A stretch of DNA of 64,000 nucleotides from Limonium bicolor (lineage: Eukaryota > Streptophyta > Magnoliopsida > Caryophyllales > Plumbaginaceae). Where the stretch lies: contig CM041777.1 of assembly GCA_023374045.1 (NCBI GenBank), positions 84,562,300 to 84,626,299 on the forward strand, in the 5' to 3' direction. Under the pieces are notes generated by a model that made no database searches, was not told the origin of the DNA, and saw only the letters and a list, made by a program, of their open reading frames with translations. Made by a program: the position numbers and the translations under genes. How positions within the stretch are numbered: position 1 is the first letter of the stretch; each line of letters begins with the position of its first letter. Shown in pieces: positions 23,885-35,134 of the stretch.

Positions 23885-24540
23885 TTGAAGGAATTTGTAG
23901 AGTCTGTGGTTTAGGGATTAAGGAAAATTGTCGAGTCAGTGATGACAATTAAAGTATAAAAATGCTTTAAAAAATTATCCCATATCACACACCCTAAAAA
24001 CCACCCTCTGAAAGCTAAAAACATCAAAGTGAATCCCTTAACCATAAACCCTAAAAAACTGTCGAGCCATTGACAACAATTTAAAGTACAGATGACTTCC
24101 AAAAACATTACCCTACACCACCCAACCTAAATCCACCTTAGGAAAGCTAAAAACATCGAAGATATTTTTAGGGTCTGTAGTAAAGGGTTTAGGGTCTAAA
24201 TGACCCTAAACCATAAACTTTAAAAAACTGTCGAGTCAGTGACGACAATATAAAGCATAGAACAACTTCAAAGATAACCATACACCACTCAACTTAAAAA
24301 CCACCCTAGGAAAGCTAAAAAATGTTGAAGGTATTTTTAGAGTTTGTAGTGTAGGGTCCTAATAACCCTAAAATCTTTTGAATCAATGATGACATTATAT
24401 AATATAAACAACTTCAAAAAAGATCACCCTACACCATAGCCTTAAAAACCACCATAGGAAAGCTAAAAAAACGCCAAAGGAATTTTTAGGATTTGTTGTG
24501 TAAGGTTTATGTTCAGTTTTAAAAACACAAATGATTCACA
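23885..24540 (+). repeat. Diverged ~130-170 bp satellite, array 1 (with CCCTAAA heptamers)
   Basis: Each unit carries TGTCGAGTCAGTGATGACAA, a TACACCACxCAACCTAAA part, AGGAAAGCTAAAAACATCGAA and a TTTAGGGTTTxxxGTxxAGGG block. GTCGAG positions 23930, 24061, 24230 and about 24375 give spacings of 131, 169 and 145 bp. Units are diverged. The same family is better preserved at 27958-28795. Confidence 0.85.
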
Positions 24541-25010
24541 TTGTTTAATGTGAAATATCCATTTTTCTTAAACATAAGATTCATTTTTATCAAACAAATG
24601 GTTCACTTTCAGTCAATGAAAAGTTCACAATAAGTCTTAAAACATATGCACATACAATAAAATTTTAAATTTATTAAAATATATTCATGTTGGATTTTAT
24701 TTTGAAGAGCTCGATTTATGATAAAAAACAGTATAAAATTAATGTTATTTTACTTTATTTTTAATAAACTACAATACTTTAACATTTTACAAAATAACAA
24801 AGATATAAGATGACAAAAATTGTGCTACCAAGGAAGGTGGTAACAACACCAACTTCTAAGGCGCCTTTTTCTAAATAATCCTAATACAACTTTTGGAGTT
24901 GAATGCAAAGACATCACCTTTTAAATAGTGTATAGAGGTAATTTTGGTAACAAGCTTAATAAAAAAACAGTTTTGTGTGACAAGCTGGATAGAAAAAAAT
25001 CTCTTCTACA
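24541..25010. other. AT-rich DNA, no gene seen
   Basis: No recognisable coding or repeat structure. Confidence 0.5.
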
Positions 25011-25019
25011 AAAAATAAA

Positions 25020-26344
25020 GGAAAATTTCACAAAATGCCACGATTTGAGTTTATAATTCACGATATACCCCTTTTTGGAAAGTTGTTCACAAAATGCCAT
25101 GATTTGAGTTTGAATTTTAGAAAATATTACTGTCGCTAACACACTTAGTTCGCTGTTAACTCCATTTGGTAATTGACCAAAATACCCCCTGACAACAAGT
25201 TTGTTTTTATGTTTTTTTTTAAATTGCATTACGCTGAGTCGACTGTGCAACGGCTAATTTTTTGAATTTTTTTTTAAAGTTACAAAATACCATTTTTTTG
25301 ATTTATAGTTCACAACATGCCACTACATGGGTTTTTATGTTCACAATATGCCACTATTTGAGTTTCGATGTTCACAATATGCCCCTTTTTTTTTGCTGTA
25401 ACGGCTAGTTTGAGCCCAACAACTCTATTTTTTGCCTTTATAAGGACCTTCTTACCATGTAAACAAAGCACAAACACCATACTAAAGCCGTGCCTTATTT
25501 ACAACTACAATCAAGGAAAATTTTCAACAATTCATTACAAATGTGGAGCCCTATCAATGAAAATTTCAAACAATTCTTCCTAATGCTACTGATAAGAATC
25601 GCATCAGCTGCCATGCTCTCTTGATGTGGAGCTTCAGAACGAGCAGATGCAGCACTAGAAGTAGAGGCTATCATAGTTGAGTATGATTTGGTGTAGCTAG
25701 CTTGCCTTACTCTAGGATGAGGAGAGTATCGATCTTGCATCACCAATGCCCATCACTTGAAAAAATCACATGCCCAGCAGTTATAGTACGCACTTCCAAC
25801 CGAAGTTTCTTTGAGGGAGAGGGTAAAGTTTGATGGGGCTCCACATTTGCAATGAATTGTTTGAAATTTTTCATTGATTGTAGTTGTAAACAAGGTCATG
25901 GCTTTAGTATGGTGTTTGTGCTTTGTTTACATGATAGAAGCTCCTTATAAAGGCAAAAATAGAGTTGTTGGACTCAAACTAACCGTTACAATAAAAACAG
26001 AGACATTTGGTGAACATCAAAACTCAAATAGTTGCATATTGTGAACATAAAAACCCATATAGTAGCATATTGTAATAAGACAAAAAAAAATTGTATTTTG
26101 TGAAATTAAAAAAAATCAAAAAAATAACCTTTGCACAGCGACTCAGCGCAATTCAATTTTTTTAAAAAAAACAAACTTGACGTCAGGGGTATTTTGGTCA
26201 TTTACCAGTGGGATTTAATGGTGGAACTAACGTTTGTTAGTGAACAGTGATATTTTGTGAATTTGAAACTCAAATCGTGGTATTTTAGGAACAACTTTCT
26301 AAAAAAAAAATATCGTGAATTCGTGGTATTTCATGAATTTTCAC
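25020..26344. mobile_element. MULE with long TIRs, copy B (carries GRF finger ORF)
   Basis: Left end GGAAAATTTCACAAAATGCC, right end TTTCATGAATTTTCAC. AAAAATAAA flanks it at 25011-25019 and 26345-26353, a 9-bp repeat as expected for Mutator elements, although low in complexity. Arms of about 500-570 bp (25020-25590 and about 25830-26344) match each other inverted and match copy A. The unique centre (about 25590-25830) holds the body of the GRF finger ORF on the minus strand. Confidence 0.82.
25495..25899 (-). pseudogene. GRF-type zinc-finger ORF carried by MULE copy B
   Basis: ATG at 25899 (minus) opens 134 codons in one frame with a single TGA at codon 49. Residues 1-18 (MTLFTTTINEKFQTIHCK) lie in the TIR. 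Residues 17-48 form a GRF-type zinc finger: C17-x-C19-G-A-P, KETSVGSAYYNCWACDFF (C41, C44) and K48. The stop falls where the conserved tryptophan of FFKW is expected, so a TGG-to-TGA change would explain it. The downstream part is serine/alanine-rich without recognised domain, and its C-terminal end runs into the other TIR. Copy A carries a shorter version. GRF fingers occur in plant ssDNA/RNA-binding proteins and in many uncharacterised small plant proteins. Whether this ORF was captured from the host or is native to the MULE is unknown. Confidence 0.7.
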
Positions 26345-27184
26345 AAAAATAAAATAAAAATCTTAACAACATAGACACAGTTCCAAAACGTAAGGATACT
26401 CGGTTAAAAAAGAAAAAATATCAGGAAGGATACATTTTGATTAGCGCACGTGTTAAAAAGAGGTGCGGATTATGTGACAGAAAACAATTTTCCGTCGCAT
26501 GACGGAACTCTTTTTTTTTTTACGGAACTCTTTTTTTTTAAAAAAAAAAAAAAAGAAGAAGTATCTTTACGCGGGTGTGCTCACCGTACCAGAATCATTT
26601 TTTTTTATTTTTCATTGATGCCTCACCTTTATACAAGTTTATTTTTGGATTTTCATTTTTATAATGTTAGAGTGTAATTGTTTTGTCCTTTTAATAATAC
26701 ATACCGTAAAATATAGTTATTAATAAAATAATTCACTAATTATATAAAAAATTATTGACTATATTCATATATATATATGATTATTAAATATTATTTATTT
26801 AATTTGATAATATTTGTTGATGAACATATATCTTGATTGAATTTTTTTTTAAAAGTTGAATTAATGCAAAAACACAAAGTTAAATATTTATACTTTTTAA
26901 AGAAAAAACGTGAATGACATCGCTATTGTATTATAGTTTTCTAATCTTATAATATTTGTTGTTGATACAAAGCAATTCAAAATACACCAATCAATTGATT
27001 AAAATTAAGAAAATTGCTAATATAAAAAATACCAAGCTAACATTTATTTATTTTTGAAATTAAAAAAAGTGATGTATAATATTTTTAAAAAATATTACAC
27101 GTTAATTTTTAACCTTCATGTTATAAGTTATCGTGTAGTGCATATATAAAAATCAAATGTTAATAAATACATAAAGTCGACTTT
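26345..27184. other. AT-rich DNA, no gene seen
   Basis: Includes long A/T runs near 26510-26600. No coding sequence recognised. Confidence 0.5.
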
Positions 27185-27957
27185 AACAATTCAGTTTATG
27201 TATAATGCTGGAAATGTTATGTATAATCATGGTGTGGAAACGTAGAAACGTGGAAACGTTTATATAAAAATGTGGAAACGTTTATATAAAAATGTGAAAA
27301 CGTTTATATATAAACGTTTTCACGTTTATATAAACTCATGTATACGTTTATGCATAACGGTGGAAACGTTATACTTGATTGTGGCGTGGAAATGTGTCAT
27401 AGAAATGTTATATTTACTTGTGGCATGGAATATATAATTGTGTAAACGTATATATGTAATCATGGCGTGTAAACGTTTATATATAAAATGGTGGAAACGT
27501 ATTGTAGCATGGAACATTCAAATATAATTATTGAAATGTTTATATGTAATCATGCCTTGGAAACGTTATATAAAATCATGGAATTGTAGAAACAGGAAAC
27601 GTTTAAATAAAAACGTGAAAACGTATATATAACAATGCGGAAATGTTTAAATAAAAAGGTGGAAACATTTAAATAAAAAGGTGGAAACGTTATCTGAACT
27701 CGTGGACTCCTTTATGTATAACGGTGGAAACATTATATATATTGTGTCATGGAAACATCATTTATAATTATAAAAATGTTATATATAATCATGTAGTGGA
27801 AACGTTTATATGTAATCGTGGCGTGGAAAGTTATAGATAATCATGGAATGTGTAGAAATGTGGAAAGGTTTAAATAAACACGTGGAAACATTTATCTAAA
27901 TTTGTGGACACCTTTATGTAAAACGTTGGAAACATTATTTATAATTGTGGTGTGGAA
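27185..27957 (+). repeat. Minisatellite, ~20-25 bp degenerate units (GTGGAAACGTTTATATAAAA)
   Basis: Dozens of units built on GTGGAAACGTT followed by ATATAA or AATAAA. Period is irregular. The AAACGTTT core is palindromic. It runs directly into the 170-bp satellite at 27958. Confidence 0.88.
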
Positions 27958-28795
27958 ATCTGTCGAATCAGTGACGACAATACAAAGTATAGAACGACTC
28001 AAAATAGATTACCCTACACCACACACCCTATGAAAGCTAAAAACATCGAAGGGATTTTCAGGGTTTGCAGTGGCGGGTTTAGGGTCTAACGACCCTAAAC
28101 CCACTACCACAAACCCTAAAAACATGTCGAGTTAGTTGCTCCAATATAAAGTACAGAACAAATTCTAAATAGATTACCCTACCCCCAAAACACCCTAAAA
28201 CCCACCCTAGGAAAGCTAAAAAACGTCGAAGGCATTTTTAGGGTTTGCAGTGGCGGGTTTAGGGTCTAACGACCCTAAACCATTACCACAAACCCTAAAA
28301 ACCTGTCGAGTTAGTTGTTACAGTATAAAGTACAGAGCAAATTCCAAATAGATTACCCTACCCCCAAAACACCCCAAAACCCACCCTAGGAAAGCTAAAA
28401 ACATCGAAGACATTTTTAGGGTTGTAGTGTAGGGTTTAGGGTCTAACGACCCTAAACCCTAAACCACAAGCCCTAAAAACCTGTCGAGTCAGTAATGACA
28501 ATATAAAGTGTAGAACTAATGCAAAAAAGATTACTCTACCCCCCCCCCCCCCCAAACACCCTAAAAACTACCATATGAAAGCTAAAACGTCGAAGGCATT
28601 TTTAGGGTTTGTAGTGCAGGCCCTAAACCCCAAACCCGAAAACTTGTCGAGTCAGTAACGACAATATAAAGTGTAAAACTAATGCAAAAAAGATTACCCT
28701 ACCCCCCAAACACCCTAAAAACCACCCTAGGAATGCTAAAAACGTCGAAGACATTTTTAGGGTTTGTGGTGTAGGGTTTAGGGTCGTTAACCTGT
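27958..28795 (+). repeat. ~165-180 bp satellite, array 2, with telomere-type heptamers
   Basis: Five units begin at GTCGA positions 27962, 28126, 28304, 28483 and 28646 (spacings 164, 178, 179, 163). Each holds AATATAAAGTxxAGAAC, ATTACCCTACCCCCxAAACACC, CCCTAGGAAAGCTAAAAACG, TTTTTAGGGTTTGxAGTG and a palindromic GGGTCTAACGACCC flanked by TTTAGGG/CCCTAAA. Same orientation as array 1. The period is in the range of nucleosome-sized plant satellites. Confidence 0.9.
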
Positions 28796-29803
28796 TGAGA
28801 TTTGTGCTTACTATTTTAGTAGCTTAAATTTAATTTAAGATTTATTATAGTTTATTTAGTAGATTTTATAGTTTTCTCTTCAACTTCACTTGTATAAAAT
28901 AAGTTGTAAATTCAAAACTTAGTTCTTTTAGACTACAAATAAAAAATATAGTTTTCTATTTAGTCCAATTTTTAGTTAAGTTACCAAATTGTCAATATTA
29001 TCTTACTTAAGTATAATACTTATTGTCCTTTTAAATAAATTTTATTAGATAATGAAACTGAAAGAAAAAAGTAACTCATAATATATATATAAGGTTCTAT
29101 TGAATATATGTATATATATAATCTATATATACATTGGTAATCATTTTTTATAACATAATGATTATCTCAGCAAATGTAGTAATAAAACAAAAAACTGCAT
29201 CGTAGGTCATCTCCCTCGGTTCAAAAAACGATTTAAAAATGATGAATCACACACAAATACCTTACACAAAAAATATATCCATCCGTGTATTTGTGAACGG
29301 TCCGGATTCAATCCATCAATGACTGAAAAATTGGTTCCATCACAAAACTTTTACCGCATTTTTATAAGCTATAAATTTTTATAATGAAAGTACAATTTTA
29401 TTATGCATATATACCATCAATATTATATACTTATACACTTACTAAATATAAATATGTAATAGATATACAAAAAGGGATTGGAAGTTTGGAACTACTGTAC
29501 TATGCTTCTCAAAAATTTTAAAAAGGATTGATCTTCATCCTTATCTTCGTGGGAGAGACAGACGACCAAGACCGGGCAAAATAAAGTAAAGTAACATGAT
29601 TCATTATAACGGCTGAGATTACAATTTGTAATTTAATATGGACGTACTAGATCTTGTCCGTCTGGGATGGAAAATAGTCGTCCGTCACAAAAGCCTCCCT
29701 GGTAAAAAGAGCTGCATCTTACTTTGTTGGGTTGCTGCTGCTAGTCGTTTGATTTTATAATTCTTTGATTTCGGCATTTAGTGGATTTGATTAATGGAAT
29801 ATT
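28796..29803. other. AT-rich DNA, no gene seen
   Basis: Nothing recognisable apart from short TA-rich runs near 29080-29130. Confidence 0.5.
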
Positions 29804-30424
29804 GGAAATTACACGTTTTAATTAGAAACTAAATTATAGTACCCAGAAATTATAATGTTCATCCATGAGATATTAAGAAAATATAATCCTCATCCATGAG
29901 TTTTAAAAAATTAAAATGTCCACTCATATACTTATTAAAATGAGGTGAAAATGAAGATATCAGTAAATATTATACTGATGAAGTGATTCAACAATGTAAA
30001 CCAATTAAAAAGAAATCCAAAATTACACCCATGCAATGTTAGAGTGGGGAATTGAGAAAAAATCACACAAAATTTACAAGGAATTGCAATGTATTCACCA
30101 CTTTATCATTAGGTTTGCTTCTACATTTATTCATTTTAGGTATCTTTTATTTATTTGACTTCCAAGATGTCATATAATGTAAATTTAGGGTTTCTTTCAA
30201 TTTTTTATCGTTTTCTAAGTTCTTTCCTAAGGTAATCATTGCTCTGCATATTCAAATTCACCTCATTTTAATAAGTACATGAGTGGGCACTGTAATTTCT
30301 GAAAGCTCGTGGGTGGAGATTGTATTTTATTAATACCTCATGGGTGGGCATTGTAATTTTCTAAAGCTCATGGGTGAGCATCGTAATTTAACAATATCCC
30401 ATGGGTAAACAATGTAACTTTCCC
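29804..30424. mobile_element. TIR element with internally periodic arms (~35-bp motif)
   Basis: Left arm 29804-29955 and right arm 30245-30424 are inverted copies. Each arm repeats a motif of the form CATGAG..TTTxxxAAATTACAATGCCCACC about every 35 bp. The ends GGAAATTACA and (inverted) GGGAAAGTTACA recall MULE-type ends. TGGAATATT (29795-29803) and TGGATTATT (30430-30438) match at 8 of 9 positions, but the right copy is 5 bp away from the arm, so the duplication is only suggestive. No coding region. Confidence 0.65.
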
Positions 30425-30634
30425 ATATATGGATTATTGGTAAGATTTTAATATACATAATAAAATTAATTCAGTTAGTGTCATTTATATTTGGATGTAA
30501 ACTAAGTTGAATATATAAGTGTAGAAAAGGTCTATCAATCAACAAGTTTGATTTTTATGTATTACTTATAACTGCCATTTGAAAGAATACAAAAAAAAAA
30601 AAAGAAGATAGTATATGTCGCTTAAAAATTTCTG

Positions 30635-30958
30635 TTATAAAACATGATAAATAAAGTGCAGATTAAAAATAGCCATATTACATCTAAAACCTAAACACCA
30701 TCCCATGACCCAATCCCTATCTATTGTACACAACAAAATCCTATAAGGAAGTTGTAGAAGCAGATCGAAAATAACCTTGCAATCTTCGTAAGAGTATGGC
30801 CTTCCAAGCAACACTACAATTTTTGAACTACTGGCAAAGAAATGCAAGTCGAGCCAGCAAACCTCCCCCATGTTCAGATAGAAGTCATTCCCAACCCCAA
30901 CATGCACAAGCACTAAAGCAGAAGCAATACGACATACGTCTTCGAGATTAACCTTCAT
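30635..30958 (-). other. Unrecognised 107-codon minus-strand frame
   Basis: Reads MKVNLEDVCRIASALVLVHV and later GRPYSYEDCKVIFDLLLQL. I recognise no family with confidence. The spacing of a GxP...WxLL-like segment faintly recalls LINE endonuclease, and a LINE ORF1 relic on the same strand lies just upstream (31645-32163), so it may be LINE remains. It may equally be chance. Confidence 0.2.
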
Positions 30959-31644
30959 CCAAATTCAAAAGGTGAAAAAAACCAGAACTATTTACCTTCC
31001 TAGCCTCTATCCTGGGTTGCAGTACCTAAAAAACAAACAAAAAGGAACATAAAAATTGATACAAACTTTCTAATCAAAACACAAGACCATCTAGCTGCAT
31101 GGTCAGTGCTCAAACCTATATAGCCAGCCCAAAAACTAATCATTTTCACCAGCGACTTCAAGCTTCCCTCAGAGCTGCCATAGAATCACCTTTGGACAAA
31201 CCATCACCTCCAGCTCCAGAGATAAGAGGATCATGGGCTAGGGAAGGAAGCGCCACCTCTCCCTTATTTGGATGATCGAGAGCTTTTGGCATATTAAATC
31301 CTAAAATTGTTCTCTAGTAGTGCCTGCAAGAAATCTACAAAATGAACGTTTAAGGCCTTCGATCGAAGTCTCTAGTGAATCAAATGCATAAGATCAAAAA
31401 CCCTCCGTGCAGGGTCACTGCATTCTCAAAGATATCCACCTCCATATTCTTTATGCTCCCATTAATTCTTGAAAACCAAGCCATTTTCATCAACAACCTT
31501 AGTCTGCTCCTCCCCAAGCATCTTCAACGAAAAATCACACATATATCCCAAGCTTCAAGTCCATCATGAATTCCCCTAAGACATGATCAGGTGAGAAAAT
31601 AATTGGTGTTTAACAATGATCCATAAGGACAGTCCCCCTCCTCG

Positions 31645-32163
31645 TTATCGTTGGTATATAGGGTAGTTACCAGAGGTGTGTAAGAACAAACCACAACTGG
31701 AACAAATAATAGACATATTATCATAAGAAATATGAAAAAAATCCTTTCCCTCCAAGGACATAAGGATGCTACATATAACAGGTTTCTGATTATTTATAAG
31801 AAATTTAAGTTGCATGTCCTTCATAAAATCCGTAAAGTGTCCCACCTTTGCACCCAATTTCCTTGCAAAATCCAAATGACAAAGACTTATTGGAGCATCA
31901 TGCACTCTGATCCAGAAAGGTACGCATCGAAACACATGATTCTCTAGCAATGTAGATGGGTCCATATGTTGTAGGGCAAGAAGATAGCCATTATTTACCC
32001 ATGCCCTCTGGTTAGGACCACATGCATAGCCTCAATCTCCTCAAACTTGAAGACAAACAGATCTTTACCTACTTGAAAAACCCGAAAAATGCCTCGGCAC
32101 ACCAGTTTTGCCCTAAAACATGCACCATAGGACAAACACGAGCATATTGCTTAATAAGTAATT
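31645..32163 (-). pseudogene. LINE ORF1 relic (DUF4283 and zf-CCHC_4-like), cut by a MULE
   Basis: The minus strand reads VGKDLFVFKFEEIEAMHVVL (DUF4283 core, about 32030-32090). After a frame change it continues FRCVPFWIRVHDAPISLCHL, FARKLGAKVGHFTDF and ISYDNMSIICSSCGLFLHTS, the order seen in plant LINE ORF1 proteins ending in a zinc knuckle. The knuckle is degenerate (CSSC then H, final C lost). The reading is broken at 32163, exactly where MULE copy C starts. Related minus-strand sequence may continue at 33659-33780 beyond the MULE. Confidence 0.6.
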
Positions 32164-33658
32164 GGGAAAATTCACAATATACCCTTATTTTCTTTCGTAA
32201 TTCATAATATACCCCTTTTTTGAAATTGTATCACAAGGTACCCATGTTTTCTTTGCTAATTCACAAAATGCCCCTTTTATGCTCCATTAACCCCCTGGAA
32301 AATGACTCTTTGCTCCTGACCCATTTTTTTTTGAAAATTCACGGTTTTATTCTGGAATGGCTACTTTTTTTTGAAAATTTTAAAGTTCATAATATACCCT
32401 GTTTAAGTTTATTGTTCAAGAAATACCCTTGTTTCTTTACTTAGTTAACAAAATACTCTGTTTATGTTTTGTAGTCCACAAAATACCCCTGTCATCCCAA
32501 TGGCCTGGCAAAGCATCACCTACTTCTCTCTTATTTTTCAAGTGTCTCCAGCCTCTTCACAATCCCAGGACATATGTTGATTGCATTTCAATTCTTCGAG
32601 GCTTCCTGTCTTTCGTAATGTATCACTATCAACTGAGTACAAATCCCTATCATACACAATTGGACACAATTACAATATATGACCAGAGACAAACTAGTAT
32701 AGCATGAATTCTTTACATAGTTTGGTAAATACCTTCAAGTAAAGAGTATATTGGTTTAGTCCCATGGACAGTCAAAGTAGCATTGAAACCCTCCACAAAG
32801 TTTGATGTATTGTCAAGACACTTTATGTTTACATAGAACTGGTTCGATAGATGTAAAGGTTTAGACAAACAATAATGTCACAGACATTGAGTTTAAAATG
32901 GTAACCTTTTGGTCAAACTTGTGTCATGCCCAGCAATCCAATGGGATATCGTTCAGATATTTGAATGCACCAAGATCCATCTTCCTAATGCGTGCAACTG
33001 TTTTGCCAAAACTGTACTCGAAGAATGCATTTGTAGCAGATCAAAATGTTTGCCTACATAACATGATGAACTTGTCAATGTTAAACTAACTCACTAATGA
33101 CAGAAACAGTTGACAAAACATAATATTTACATCAATTTTGGTCCTGTATGTGTAGTAGAAAAATATGATATCACATGACATTACCAATCATGGGAACCAA
33201 TTGGTAAGAGCTTGGTCGATTCACTACGAGTAAAAGAAAGGATGCATTATAAAAGGTGTCAAAATAATATACAGAATGCAATTGGTGGCAATGTTCACAA
33301 AGTACCCCTGTTTATGTTTTGAAGTTCATGAAATACCCCTGTGTAACAGGGGTATCTTGTGAAACTCAAAACATAAACAGGGGTATTTCGTGAACAATAC
33401 ACTTAAACAAGGGTATATTTTGAACTTTAAATTTTTGAAAAAAGTAGCCATTCCAGAACGAAACCGCGATTTAAAAAAAATGGGCCAGGGGCAAAAAAGT
33501 CATTTTCCAAGGGAGGTTAACGGAGCATTTGACAACTGTTAGAAAAACGGGGCATTTTGTGAATTAACAAAGAAAACAGGGGTATCTTGTGACACAGTTT
33601 TAAAAAAAGGGCTATATTGTGAATTATGAAAAAATAGGGGTATATTGTGAATTTTCCC
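32164..33658 (-). mobile_element. MULE copy C with transposase remains and 9-bp TSD
   Basis: Ends GGGAAAATTCACAATATACC and (inverted) GGGAAAATTCACAATATACC. Flanks TAAGTAATT (32155-32163) and TAAATAATT (33659-33667) match at 8 of 9. TIR arms about 32164-32500 and 33290-33658. The centre contains minus-strand Mutator transposase sequence, which ties this TIR family to the MULEs. It interrupts a LINE ORF1 relic. Confidence 0.85.
32690..33080 (-). pseudogene. Mutator-like transposase C-terminal fragment
   Basis: On the minus strand, in broken frames: KTVARIRKMDLGAFKYLNDI followed by PLDCWA-HKFD (about 32930-33010), then CLDNTSNFVEGFNATLTVHG and TKPIYSLLEGI (about 32745-32825). These correspond to the conserved region after the MULE catalytic core, where intact proteins have W-x-R-H-x-F and N-N-x-x-E-x-F-N followed by a R-x-x-P-I-x-x-L-L stretch. 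Frameshifts and stops (for example after CWA) show it is dead. The catalytic DDE part is not seen. Confidence 0.7.
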
Positions 33659-34347
33659 TAAATAATTTACCTAAAATACAGCGGTCAAAAGACAAAATAG
33701 CTCTCTCAACTTCCAGAACCTTCATGGTTGATGTAGAGCTAAAAAACCAGCATGCAATCCCACTGTTTTGACTTACCAACCACTTCAAGAAAAGAAAGAG
33801 AGGAAACCAAAAGAGATAGGAATAACAAAAGACAACCAAGAACATAAGAGAAAAAAGGTGAACATACATGATAACCCTTTTATAGGGAAAATTCCTGTAT
33901 CATAAACCAACAAAACTAGAGGATAAAGAATGATGAGAACAAGAAGGAGGAAGAGAAGAAGAATCAAGAAAAAAGGACAAAGTGCAGTATTCATAAGAGA
34001 AAGTATGCAGGAATAGTAAGCTCGAGCTCCAAGTGATACTAAAAGGAAGAGATATGACATAAGAGAAAAAGTAAGTAGAGAGTCAACCTGTCAAAAGCAA
34101 AAGAAAAGGAACTAGCAAACGATTAGCCTACCCCTTTTACCCATAAATAGTTCCAAAACTAGCTCATTCCTGAACAATCAAGCATGGGAAGCAATGAAAA
34201 GAGCACAAAAAATGAGGAGAGACACCAAGAGGAAGAGGAAAATTAAGAAAAATCCTCTCATCGGAGAGAGGTAAATAAAGTGCATATTTTCATAAACAAA
34301 CCTGTGTAATATATTTAGTCAAACGATAAAGGCTAGTATCTTGCACA
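33659..34347. other. No intact gene; possible remainder of the LINE ORF1 relic
   Basis: 33660-33780 on the minus strand reads MKVLEVERAILSFDRCILG, plausible LINE ORF1 start sequence. 33785-34340 is purine-rich on the plus strand with no recognisable product. Confidence 0.35.
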
Positions 34348-34756
34348 TAGATCTGACAATTTGGGTCACTCGGATTGGGTCCAGTTCGATTGGTTCAGTT
34401 CGGCTTGGATCAGGTTCATCTGCTTGGAATTAGATTCGAGTGACTTCAAATGGTTGATTTTGTTCGGGTGAACGTGGTGTCAGATTAGCCTCTAGGAAAT
34501 TCATTTTTTTTGTTATAAGTCAAATTCGGGTGACTTATCCGGGTTAAGTTTCATTGACAAAAATTTTAAAACAACCTTTGTAACTTGTATTGATTTTCAT
34601 ATTCGGCTCCAAATTCTCTTAATATAGTGTTCTTCTTGATCAATACTACTATTGTGTGTAGGTTAGACATAATCAAATTTGAGGATAGTTTGTGCATATG
34701 AATTTTATCTATATATTTATTAACTGTATCGACCAATTTAAATTAAAATTGTGAAT

Positions 34757-35065
34757 CAGTGGTCAATATTCGGCACCCGGTGCCTGGTCCACCTGCCCAC
34801 GCCCAAAGTCGTGCCTCCTCGTGCTCGTCCGTGTGTGCCCTGTGCCAGCCCGGCAGTGCCCATTACGCCTTGTGCATGTCCTGTGCTAGCACATCAGTGC
34901 CTGTCACCTCGTCGGCGAGCGTCACACACCCGTATCCCTATGCGCACATCATCACCTCACGCCTGCACCCTTGTGCGCTCATTACTGCCTCACGCTCGCG
35001 ACCTTATGCGCCCATCACCATGTTTTGCACATCTGCATACGGGCATCCTCTGCTCGCTCCCGAGC
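34757..35065. repeat. GC-rich degenerate minisatellite inside the hAT
   Basis: Repeated GTGCC, CACGC and GCGCxCATCAC motifs, far richer in GC than the flanks. It resembles the array at 2340-4900 in composition and in being followed by a T-rich TTTTTATTATTTTATATTTAA stretch. Open frames through it are not considered genes. Confidence 0.6.
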
Positions 35066-35134
35066 AAGTTTTGTCATGTTTTTTTTTCCTTTTTTATTAT
35101 TTTATATTTAAGCGAGTGTAAGTTTTGTAATTTT

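Noticed and set aside
28500..28795. Interstitial telomere (CCCTAAA) sequence
   Set aside because: Heptamers appear as one or two per ~170-bp unit, not in uninterrupted runs, so it is a satellite containing heptamers, not a telomere.
33785..34060. Hydrophobic 91-codon minus-strand frame suggestive of a membrane protein
   Set aside because: Its leucine/phenylalanine richness comes from purine-rich complementary DNA (AAGAGA runs); no start context or homology.
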